From: Haliclona indistincta
Lineage: Eukaryota; Porifera; Demospongiae; Haplosclerida; Chalinidae
Assembly: GCA_964017065.1 (NCBI GenBank)
Contig: OZ024783.1
Location: 16,688,561-16,752,560, forward strand
Length of the DNA: 64,000 nucleotides
Direction: 5' to 3'
Part shown: positions 12,000 to 24,344 of the stretch, one piece after another
Numbering within the stretch: the first letter of the stretch is position 1
How the letters are laid out: every line of letters begins with the position of its first letter
Notes under the pieces: generated by a model
What the model was told of the DNA's origin: nothing
What the model saw: the letters and a program-made list of their open reading frames with translations, nothing else
The model's database searches: none
Program-made: the position numbers and the translations under genes

Positions 12000-12461
12000 A
12001 TGGCGGCACCTAACACCAATCGAACTGATAGCGAAGAAGACAGAGCTAGTGAGCAAGTTCCTCTACAACATGCATGGCGGACAAGATACAGAACAGAGTG
12101 ATCAAAGACTGAGTAGTGATAACCGAACGATGCTCTTATATTCAAACCAACAAAGAATAGAAAAACAAGTAAAATTTACTGATTCAAGAAAATACCAGAA
12201 ACAGAACAATAAGTGCTTGACATGACTAGCATTGAATCATCTTTCAATGATGGAGAGAGTGATGAACACAGCACTGCAGTGCCGTCAACACTGACAAGAG
12301 CAAGGAGAGTGAGTGATAGAGAGGGTAGTGCAGCACAGACCATGACTACCACTACCAGTAGTGAGCTGGAGTTCAGACCAGATCTAGCTGCCCTGGACGC
12401 TGACATTGCACGACTACAAGTGCACTTTCAAGTAGCTCTACAACCCTTACAGCAGTCTTGA
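12000..12461 (+). CDS. Small unrecognised ORF pair, possibly one spliced gene
   Basis: ATG at 12000 in a good context (caaaATGGCGGC) starts a 33-codon ORF (MAAPNTNRTDSEEDRASEQV), stopping near 12101. In the same frame 12222-12461 reads 79 aa (MTSIESSFNDGESDEH...) that are rich in S, T, E and D, with an amphipathic end (LDADIARLQVHFQVALQPLQ). A donor-like GTGAGC lies inside the first ORF, but no acceptor gives a clean phase match, so the join is unproven. It lies just upstream of the Roco gene and could be a separate small gene or chance. Confidence 0.25.
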
Positions 12462-12716
12462 TCTGATCATCATAATCATGATGTACCTGTACCTGCATGC
12501 AATAATTTATTGAGCTATGACACATTATTATGTATTTTATATGCTAACACTTACCTGAATCAACAGCAGCATTATTAGTTGAGTTATTAATATCATTATA
12601 CATGACAAATTTTGCATTAAAATTATTTTTGTTCAAAAATTTTAAAGTCTATTTTTTGCATTTCTGGTAACACGCCCCCTTCTCTCGATTATCATCAGTT
12701 GCTGTTTACTAGTGCC
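12462..12716. other. Upstream region of the Roco gene
   Basis: AT-rich sequence with a short CG-containing patch (cacgccccct, 12671-12680) shortly before the start codon. No clear TATA box at a usual distance was found. Confidence 0.3.
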
Positions 12717-15700
12717 ATGACTTCTCTGAGCCAGGACCAGTTGGTAAGAGATAGAATACTGTATTCTACTAGCACTGTCAATAAGCTTTGGTATCAGCGA
12801 GCGAGCCTGAGCTGGTTGAGCCCTGCCCGTACGGGCGGGCCCGCGCGGACGGAAGCTGATTATTCAGTCCGGTTCAGCCTGGAGGCTAGCTAGTCTCCTG
12901 TAGTGCAGTCCACAAGGACCTGCTCACTGTGTACACGACGTAGTAGCCGCCGCCTCGCGTGCCCTACACTGAGGATACTGTATTGTTTGTTTTCATGAAT
13001 ATTAATGAGTTAGGTCATGTGATCAGTAGTTGATAGGGATTGTAGCAATCATTGTTTGATATTGCTTACATTATGTTGTGCTCTACTCACAGAATGAGGA
13101 ACTCTATCGTGCTTGTGAAGATGGTAATGTCAGTAGAGTGAGTGAGCTCTTAGAAGAAGGAGCTCATGTTAACTATCATCATGGTTATCTCAAAGTGAGT
13201 ATTGTTAGTGGTCACATGATGCTGGTAACAGATCCACACATCAGTATCTACTACCACACACAGTCAGCGGTTGAGTATTTGGTTCTGTATGTGTGTTAGT
13301 GCAGTGGTGTATCCAGGATTTGAATAAGGAGGGTCCTCACACTCTGTAATTGTTAGTTATACACAAAATAGCAATGTGTAATCAAGACAAAGAGCACTTA
13401 GCCTACACTGACAAGTGATGTTTTTGTTCAGCACTGATGACTCCAGACCAGATTAATTTTTATGAATAATTATTATTAGTGACATAGCAACTGTTCGCAC
13501 AGCAAATTGCTTGATAAGGGAGTGCTTGAGCACTGAGAGCACCCTTGTAGATACGTCCCTATTAGTGTGTCCATCATTGACTACATGTACTGTACATGTG
13601 AGCTAGCCCCACCCTACATTCTTGTTACACCTGACAAAGAAGAGCATGGTTCACAACAAACTAGTTGACTTTGTCTCAGCATCGATCAGGCTATAAATGG
13701 AGTGTGTGTTTGGTGAGCCTGAGTGAGAACAGACTGAATGATTTGAGCTGGTATTTACTGAGCTGTGTTGATCAGTCTCAGTAGCACCATACTATCGTTG
13801 CCTCGATCATGTGCTAGCTGTAGCCTGTCCTCTCTCTGTTCATCAGTCTCAACATGTGTACTCTTGTTGGTCGGCTCTACTGCCGAGAAGAACCACACAC
13901 GATGCCTTGTGATGATCTGTGCACTTGCTCAGTCTCTGACTGCCTAATACACAATGTGTGATCAACATGTGGTAAAATACTGTCCAATCAATAAGAACAG
14001 CACAGGAGCATTTATGGAATGATGTAGGCATAGATAGATATATCAGAGAGGACACTGTTTGATCAGTGTGAGACTTGATATATTGAACAACATGTGGATT
14101 ATATAAAAATAATGTTGCATTGTTTATAATAATAATCACTGTGTTGTTGTTATCATTCTCTACTATTATACAGGCGCCACCACTTATGATTAGCTCAGCG
14201 AATGGACACTCAGGTTGTTAGACATTTACTGTCGCAACCTGAGATAGACATCAATGCCAGTGATAGGGTATGTTAGATTGTCACAGTACAATCACTGATA
14301 TACCGGCACAATAGCATTCATAGCTAGCAGATTACTGCAGTACATGTTGAATGATAATAGTATTTGATGTCTTGCCTGGATTTGGAACATGTTAACATGT
14401 TAGCGCTAACATAACGGTAGTAATGGTAACGGTACGTTCATAAAGGCACCATGTGTTCAGCACTTGTCCAAATGAGCTGGAACAATAGCATAGAGGAGTC
14501 AAGTATATGCATTCTCGAGTACTTCCCTCCTGTCAAAAGGAGATCATATCAACTGCTAGTGTTGGTTCACAAGATATTTATTGTGCAAACATGTTGTAAA
14601 GCTATTTCAAATAATAAGTATCCGGAAAACTAAAGTGGAATCTAATAAAGCTGAACACCGGGTTTTATAACCATTTTCTGACAGCAAATGTGCTAGCTAG
14701 GGGACACATTGATTCTCTAGCACTATAAATTGCACTATAGATTTTTTCTTATATTTTGCTTTTGCATACAGGCTGTCATACTCTCACTATCCAATATGTC
14801 TATAAAGAACTGTGTCTTGATTATAGCTAGTTGTGTATTAATTTGTAGTTTATAAAACAGCTGTATATAGTACGACTTACTTATCTCACTAACCATGCTT
14901 CTAAGTTGCATGAGTGCTAATGACCGCCTGTCAGTAGTGTGCAGACTAGTGTGCTCTCAGTCTAGTTGCTGACCCTCTCCATACCTATCAATAGGCATAG
15001 CGAGGGTCAGCAGCTAGACTATAGCATGCTATATAATGGCTCTCGAGGCACGAGATTGTGCATACGTATAGCTTTAATGCTATCGGTTTTAAAGCATGTC
15101 AACTTCGTTGCATGGTTGTGAACTGAAACATAAAACATGGTCGAATCAGGACAAGATATGAATCGAGTCATATCATAGACACTATGTGTCATACTGTACT
15201 GGTACACAAGCCATCATCTGATACTATAATACACTAGTTACTGTGTTATTACCAACATGACCAGTTACCATGTGTTGTGCTTGACACCACTTCACACTCA
15301 ATAACCATGTGCTCTTCACTTGTTGTTTATTCTATAGGATGGATGGACAGCACTTCATTGGAGTGCAACCAATGGTGATGCAGCTGTAGCTGAGCTGCTA
15401 ATTGCAGCTGGTGTAGCTACCGATACAACCAATAATGTGAGTACATGTGTGTCTAGTGATACCGATATGTTGTGTTGTTGAACAAAACTGTTCTCATGAA
15501 ATACAATATACTATCGTAAAGTGCTTACTGTAGATTACACCATACATGTAGATACATGAGCCTGCATGAGTTGGTGATGGTAGTATTTGCCTATAGGTTA
15601 TTACCCATGGCTACCAAGGCGGTATGCGATATAACCACCCTCAGTTATACCGTGTTCTGCCGAGGTAGCCATGAGTTAGCCCATGACTGGTAGCCTTGGA

Positions 15701-18700
15701 CACGATAATAGTGCTCTTATGGTTACTATTCGAAGTGCTCAAGGTGGTAGAGCCTTCATAGAAGTCACCAGAGGTGAACAACAGCACGCTGCTGAATGAT
15801 GGCAGCATTGCCAGCTAATAACGACATCCTGTTACAATTTCCGTATACTATCAAAACTTAGGTCCATATAATTATTCACTTTAGTTAATGTATTGTGTTC
15901 ATTGGAAGATGAACTTCTACTCGGCGTCCTGACTTCCACAAACTAGATTTTCAATTTATCGACCCATGATAGCAAACTTCAGCCTATTAGCTATCGATTG
16001 AGCTAAAAATGTTGCAGTAGAGTTGAAAAAAGTCCGTTCCAAAACGCACTTCAAAGTCGCGACTATCACCCAATTGTTAATGTATTAGCTGATGTCAAAA
16101 TGTGATTTTTATCGATTTTTGAGCGACTGTAACTAAAAAACTAAACTCGATTTTGAGTTTATCGACCCCAGGTCTAATAGAACAGGGTCTGGTGATTTGA
16201 ATGGTGTGTTCAAAATTGAAATCCAAAGAAAAAAGTTGGTTCCACTTTTGAGGTGAAGTTAGGTAAGAAACAAGTTTTGCCCGGGAAGAAATGAAGTACA
16301 GCAGTTGTGTTTAGGACAGTTTGAGCATGGATTATTCAGTTTAAATTGTAGCGCTAGTATGTCAGACTATCCCTAGACTGTCTAGAAACTAGTACTTGGC
16401 AATTCTAGTGTAGCAAAGGCTCAGGAGGGAAGCCAGAAGTCACTCGTGACCGCCATTCTCTATGAGCTCTGATTTCGTCGCGCTGCTTACTTTCTGTTCT
16501 GAAAAGAACGTTGTTACAGGTAATACATAAGCTTGAGCTTCTTAGCATAGCTATACACAACCGTGTTGAAACAGTGGACGTCTATACTGCAAGCGTTGTA
16601 GAGCTGGGAAGTTGCCTACCTGTACCATGCTAGCGAACGGCGACAAGGCTTTGTAGTTCAGAGCGAAGGAAGCAGACGTTCAAGGCGCATCAATAGGAGT
16701 CCTTTTCAGTACCACAGATGCTACTGGGACTAGTAGAAACTGTGCAAGAAGACGCACAGTGAACTATGATCAAAGGTGACCTTCACGGAACTGAGCGGTT
16801 GTCATTAGCAACCCGTTATATTAATCGTGTTACATTACAAGTAAATCGTGTTCTGTGCATAAACATAATTCCGTGTGATGTCCTTTATTTCTGGTAATGG
16901 TGTAATCTTGTGTGCATTTTTCGACGACGCCATCTTGTTGCTAAGGTGTTGCTATGTGACATCACTTTCTGGAAGATACTCGTATATTGCCCATGGTACA
17001 CGAGATGTAACCACTGAGCGGCCTTTGATCTTAAGGTTGCCTGAGCTACAATGATTATTATTCAAACATCGATACTTGCACAGTTACAGTGTTCCACACG
17101 AAGACAGCAAAAATGGAACTTTTTACATTTTGCTTTATTTCTCAGTAATACCTTGGCCTACCATCATCATGCATGCATCATCATGATCCTCTATCCTTAC
17201 TGATCACACTGATATGCATGGTTTCTTATCACGTGATATGGCCGTGGCAAAACATGGCCGTTTATAAGGCTGTCGAGGAAAACACGTTAGCTAATGGATC
17301 TCCACAACTGCTGGTAGTTAAGAGCCAATAAAGCTGCATTGAATTTTTAAGAGTTGTGGGAGTACCTATAAGCAGCGCTGACCTCTCAGCAAGCACTGAT
17401 TCAGTAGCAAGTGACGAAATAATTATGGTAAACTTGACCAGCTCAAACGTTAGCTACAGGAACTCGAAAGTTTATGGGAGTTAAGACGCGAAACTTATTC
17501 ACTAGATAGACAAGACATTATACAAAATGTCAAAAACATAGTTTTTCACTCTCTTCGTGTGGTCCACTGTAGATACTAGTCAGTGAACGCAGCTCTCGAC
17601 ACAGCTTCCAAAATCTTGTGGGAAAAATCCGAATTCATTTCTGCCATTGCCGTGTATTGTTTCTCAGCGAGCTCCACCCCTTTTGTCGTGAATATCATTA
17701 TTTGCACACGTGAATATCATTATTTGCACCACTTGATGATGTCATTATCACGGTATACTAAACGCGTGGGCGAAAGGTAACCCGCCACCTTAAGGTCCAA
17801 GATTAGGATATTACATTGCCAATACATTCATCTTCACTTTAGAACTTGCGCAGAGTCTGTAGAAATACGCACATCGACAAACGCGACTGTTCTCTGCTAG
17901 AGAGCTGTTTTCTAACCGCCATCTTGCTAGTTTAATGGATTTTTGTGATGTCACGCATAATAAGTATTATCATGCAATGAGTCATAACTAATACAAAATA
18001 CATTGAATCAGTTTAATAGTTATGACTCATCACTGACTAATAACCAACCTGTGACATCACAAAAATCCATTACTATAGCACAATGGCGGTCAAAAATAAG
18101 CTCTCTGGCATGTTCGAGCTGCGTTTTTCACGAGGTGTGGAGTAATGCGCAAGAGGTAAGCGTTTAACTATGGCTGTGTGATAACTGTTGAAAACACATT
18201 GAGTCTGAGTAATAGTTATGACGCAACACATGCCAATAACAAACGTGTGACATCACAAAATCCATTAAATTAGCAAGATGGCGGCAAGAAAACAGCACTC
18301 GAGCAGGAAAGAGTCTCGTTTGTCGCTGTGCACATTTCTAGGGACGCGTAGTGTGTGGCAAAGTGTGGATGAATGTATTGGCTGTGCAGTCTCCTAGTAT
18401 TGGAGCTTAACTCGCACGGAATCGGATTTCCCGCACCTAAAGTTTTGGCTTGTCGCGAAACCCATCTTTTGCTCCCCTTCGCCGAACTAACGCTAGTTAA
18501 AGACCGACACTTGCCCACAGGTTAGCGCCCTAGGTGAAGGTTTTAATGCAGCGTTAAGAAATCTTAACTACCAGTAGTTCTGGAAATCCTAACTAAAAAC
18601 TGTCGTTCCAGTGGGTGTGATACGCCGCCATGTTGTGACACTCCCACGTCACGTGACACAAAGCCATATGAATGAGGGTGTTCGGTAAGGATAGAGGATC

Positions 18701-21700
18701 ATAATGGTACCTGCAACATGATCATAGGACGCTTGGTTCCTGAGATATGAAACAAAATGTCAAAAACATAGTTTTTCACTCTCTTCGTGTGGTCCACTGT
18801 ACATGTACATAAGTAACATTCGGAGTGAATGGTAGGGCCTTTTTCGAAAATTTGCTATTGTAGAAGCAACGCTGATGCCTCAAACGCAGGTCACTGGCGC
18901 ACTCTTTCCTTTTAGCGACAATAAAATCTTGATTCAAGAAAGATAGCGAGAAGACACTCCATCATTCACTCAAAGGTTGTATTTGCTCGAATATAAACCA
19001 TTTTTCGTAGACTAGCTAACGCTACACGTCGCGTAATCTTGTGGGAAAAATAGCTGCTGTGTTCCCTAGGATTGTGTCGACTCTGCTCTTTGCTTGTTTC
19101 CTCAAGAGTCATTGGTTATGCGAGGACACTTACTACGATGCCTTATAGCGACTTTTGTGCTGATTGCTTATTTCTATCAGAGTTCCAAGCGTAAACAGTT
19201 TTTCTCATTAATATTCATAAATTTTGTAACCCGCCACCTTAAGGGTGCTCGGTCATTATTAATATTCATCAGGCGGTCAGTACTTGTGAATATCATTATG
19301 CGGTTGTGAATATCGGCACGTGGTTGTGAATATCATCTCGCGCTTTGTAGTACGCTGTACTTCGTGTACGTGCTGGGAAAGCACAAAACAGTATAAAACT
19401 CGGGCATGAAGCCTTGGACTACGCTTATACAGTGCAAAGATGGTAAGCTACACGTGGCCAACACTGTAACGGAGAGTTTTTTCGAATTGCGTATTCAACA
19501 GCCAAGATAAGTTACGTAAGTACTGTTTGTCGCTGCTTTACTGCCAAAAGCTCTCCGTTATTGGATTCCTCGTGTCAAGATAGCCACAGAAACGTAGTTT
19601 CAGCAACCTGGCATGCTCCGCTAAAAAGTCTTTCAGACAAATAGGCGTGGTTTTTGTCGCGCCTCTGGCGGTCCTTCCCGGTAAACTGTCTCGCTAAAAC
19701 TTGGTATACAAGCAGTACTTCCAGTCGTGTTGTTATGCAGCTAGCGATGCGTTCGTAGCTGCTTTACATCTGGAAATCTGACCCATAGCAACAGCGCCGC
19801 CTCATGAATATTAATAATGACCGAGCACCCTTAACTCCCAGAGAATCGGATTTCCCGTCGTAAAGCTTTTGGTCGGTCGAGGACGCTATTATTTACTCCC
19901 TGACGCCGAACTAATGAAATTTAAGGCAAAACACTCAAGCCCACAGGTAGGCGCCCTGGGTGAGGTTTTAATGCAGCGTTAAGAAATCTTAACTACCAGT
20001 AATTCAAAAGTTCTGTCCTAAACCTTGTTCTTCCAGAGGGTCCGATATCCCGCCTTGTTGTGCCACGCCCATGTCACGTGACGTGAAGCCATATGAACCA
20101 GGGTGTTCAGTAAGGATAGAGGATCATTATGATACATGCAACATGCCAGTAGGATCATTACTTACTGAGATATGAAGCAAAATGTGCAAAAACTTTTTTT
20201 TTTACTCTCTTCGTGTGGAACACTGTACGTAGCATGCTCAAGTCCAATCAGACCATCATTTGAAGATAGCTTTTCTCCTGGAGCTAAGAACCTAGATGCT
20301 GGCATATTGCAAAGAGATGCTATGAGTAAATGAAAAATAAAACTATGTGATAGCAGTGAGCAAAACTGCTATGTACCAGTGGTCCTACATCCGCTCAAGA
20401 GACAGTGCGTGTCCTCTCCAACATGGCGCTGCACAATGAGCATTTCTGTCTCAAGCACATTGTAAATTAGATTTAGTGACAAAAACTGCCGAACAGTACC
20501 CATCACGATGAAGCTTATACCCAACATCTCTGCCCGAAGCTTTGCAGAACTAGATAATGCCCAAGAAACTGCATACCAAGCATAGATTTTGATATGAAAA
20601 AGACTACCATTGCCAGAGCTTAGCTCTAAACCATCACTGTGTTGTTTGGTGCATGAATAATTATCATTGCAATAAATCCGTTTCAGATCTGTTCCTAAAA
20701 CAATTCATAAGTGTTGTATACATGTTATCTTGTATAGGGCTGAAACGAATAACACATTTTCAAGTTCGAATAGTCACTAGCTAAAGCGAACGAATAGTCG
20801 AATACTCTATTATCGGAATAAAGCTAGCTCTAGCAACCAGTGCGCAAGAACAAAATATGTTTGAAAGTTGTATATCAACATACAGCCAGGGTTCAGGCTT
20901 GATTTGTGGATTTGTGGTTAAAAATAGCCCAAGTTTCCCAACTGCTAAAAGACTTCAAACGAATATTCGAATAGCTGCAATAGCATTTGAATACTGTCAA
21001 AACGATCGAATAGTCGAATAGTACAAGTATTCGTTTCAGCCCTAATCTTGTAATTAATTTGTCTTGTATTCAGTGGTTTAATAGTTTATCTTATTGTGTT
21101 TGTAATAACTTATTAGTCTAGTGTGGTTTTGTCTGTGGTACTGATTTGTCTGTAGATCATTCTAGATGCACATGTTAATTCAGTTGAGTATTTAAGGAGT
21201 GTGTGTTTCAGTTCAGTTATCCTCCTCTTTTGTGTTTTAATATTTTGCTGCTGTAATCTATTCTTGTTGAGATTGATTAACAACTCATGTGAACTGTGAA
21301 ACTCTTCGTCATAGTAGGTACCACCGAGAATATACTCACTGCTAACAAAAAGAACAGTTATATCACTGTTTGCACTATATAAATTAATTCATTGAGTCTC
21401 TTTCTCACTCTATAACACAGCATTTCTCCGTGTCATGATCATGAGAATACCATGCATGTGTTCAGGAGCACATAATGAGTGTGTGAAGTTTGATTTAAAT
21501 TCAGAAGTCTACACCTAATTATTAAAGATAGACTATGTTGAGCTACTACACTGACAGCTTGGTTTGGTAGGAGCTGGACGGTCAGTTCAGCTTTCTACTT
21601 ATTCATGTGATGGCTTTCAGACGATTGCCACATGCTCACACATTAGCTGTAAATGTTGACCTGTGAACATAGTTTTCAGTCGTGTCTCCATTTAGCAGTA

Positions 21701-23995
21701 TCTAGTGAAGGTAGCAAGCAATAGCAATGGTCTTGAGGCAGCTCCTTACCTCCAAGAAATGTCTGACGACTGTCTGTTTGCAGCAAATAAAACAAAATAT
21801 TGGTGCAACTCCAGCCAACGTCTAGTCTATCCATAATAACATGTGTAGCGTCCCAGTTTTCAATCCATTGCCTTGGCGCTTCCCACTCCTACTCTAATAC
21901 TTTGGCCTCCCATTATGCGCTCCTGATGTGTTCAGGATGCCTACTTTAAATCCATAATTCAATCAACAGCTTTATCCTGCTATCACTTGACACATCTCTA
22001 TTTTACTCGTTCTCATGGATCATATTCCAGTGGTGTGCTAGCTGAAAATGCTGACAGATTTAGTTTAATGAATGGTTTTTTGTGGAACTATTCTGTTTAC
22101 ATTAGCAGCAGAACAGTCCTTGAACTGGTTTTATCGGGTTTTCAACCTGCTCACAAGCAGGTCCTAGTTTCAGTGGAACAATTTGAAGCAGTTCTGTGCC
22201 TGTTTACACTAGTATAGAGCTTAGAGCAGTTCTGGAACCATTCCCAGCTCTAGTGTAAACTCACTGTTAGCTGTACAGCGGTTTTCTAACCTTTTGCATA
22301 GACTATGTCAAAATTGGAAGTAAGCACTGACCAATTCACTTTTAGTCAAGTTTACTCAAGGTGTGTTTCATTGGTCAACATCATACTTTTGGTTTTGCTG
22401 TCCTATGCATAAAGTTCCATTGTACTTGTCCTCTGTGGTACCAAAGCATGTAGCTACTAACATGTAAAACATGCAATGATTTACATGTATGACAATTGTA
22501 CACATGACTTTGTGTACAATATCATACATGTATATAGCTAGCAGATTATTGCAGTACATGTCAAATGATAATAGTATTTCCTGTGATGTGTAGACACTAT
22601 GTGTCATACTGTACTGGTACACAAGCCATCATCTGATACTGTAATACACTAGTTACTGTGTTATTACCAACGATACCAGTTACTATGTGTTGTGCTTGAC
22701 ACCACTTCACACTCAATAACCATGTGCTCTTCACTTGTTGTTTATTCTATAGAGTGGATATACAGCACTTCATTTGAGTGCATTAGTGCATTACAGTGAA
22801 ACAGCTGTAGCTAAGCTGCTGATAGATGCAGGTGCAGCTACCGATACAACCAATAAGGTAAGTAAATGTGTGTCTGGTGATACTGATATGTTGTGTTGTT
22901 GAACAAAGCTGTTCTTATGAAATACAATACAACTACTATACTATCGTAAAGCGCTTACTGTAGATTATACCATACATGTAGGTACATGAGCCTGCATGTG
23001 TCTCTGTACCACTCTGAAGAAGGTATGAGTTCTTAAGCTGTCTTTATACCAAGTGTTTGTTAGCTATACTTGTCCTCTGTGATACCAAACTATACTAACA
23101 AATAGAAGCAGTGATCTATAATTTACTCTAATTATCTCATACAATACCTTCTGTGCTGTACTATAATCAGTGAATTGAGAGTGAGGTGAGTAGTAGTTAT
23201 GTCAAAGTCACCTGTCAGCATAAAGACAAGCTTGGCTGATAGAGTGGTCTAGGATCACTACTCAAGTGAATAACCTTGCTGTCGTCTATACGTGCTCACT
23301 GAACCAGCACAGCCACTGTCCCTGTAATTCATCGTTGCCATAGGTCTTGTATACCCACCATTATGATGTCAGCAGATGATTTAACCCTTCCATTACCAAT
23401 CCCTATCCATTACTGTATCAATGATTCACAGAATCCTCTATTCAAAGAACATGTGTGAGAGATATGAGACATGTTTACCACAAAGGCACTCACAGCACAG
23501 TTATTGACACAACAATATCAGCCACCATCTGATACAAGGACCACACCTTCCATGGTGTGGTACAGGGGGCGGGGTCATGTAGTGTGTGGAAGTGTATACA
23601 TGTTTATGTATGGTTCAAGCTATGTTAGAATCAGTTTATGCAGTTTGGGTGTTTTTCTGGTTATAGTATGTATTGAAATGAACTGATTGCAAAGTCATTG
23701 TTTCTTAACCGAGTCCATTTCTTATTTTTGGTTTGTGTGTGTGTTTCATGACTCACACTCTTCTATTGTTACACTATAGGATGGTGAGACTCCACTTGAT
23801 ATAGCGAGACGTCGGAATCGTCAAGACATTGTGCACTTGCTGGAGAGAGCTGGTCAGTACATGATAACATGAGCTACTGAGCTATGAAGTGTTGTAGAGT
23901 CTGACCAAACCTGCTATTACCATAGTCAACATACTAATACTATACTCATGTGCTATACCGCAATGAATTATTCTACTAACATGCATGACTCTTCA

Positions 23996-24061
<66 letters not shown>

Positions 24062-24256
24062 ATCTCTCTCTCTCTCTTTCAGCATCAACTCGACCACGAC
24101 CCAGCGAGTCCAGTGCCGCTCCTACATCTGCTGGTGAGACTGAGCTAGCCACACACACACTTTTCTGTCCACCACCTTACTGTGTATTGATAGTGTCTCA
24201 TATTGAGTCAGCACAGTAGTCACACTCCATGTGGTGCTCTGCATCACTAACTCCTG

Positions 24257-24344
<88 letters not shown>

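Larger units (their letters stand above)
17095..20227. mobile_element. Nested cluster of TACAGTG-ended TIR elements
   Basis: The outer ends are TACAGTGTTCCACACGAAGA (17095) and its reverse complement form, ctctTCGTGTGGAACACTGTA (ending 20227). The same right end occurs twice more inside, ending at 17571 and 18801 (TCTTCGTGTGGTCCACTGTA). The TA dinucleotides at the ends would fit Tc1/mariner-type target duplication. The segments before the right ends (TTAATGCAGCGTTAAGAAAT onward at 18542 and 19975) are parallel copies. No transposase is seen; these are non-autonomous elements inside intron 4 of the Roco gene. Confidence 0.65.
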
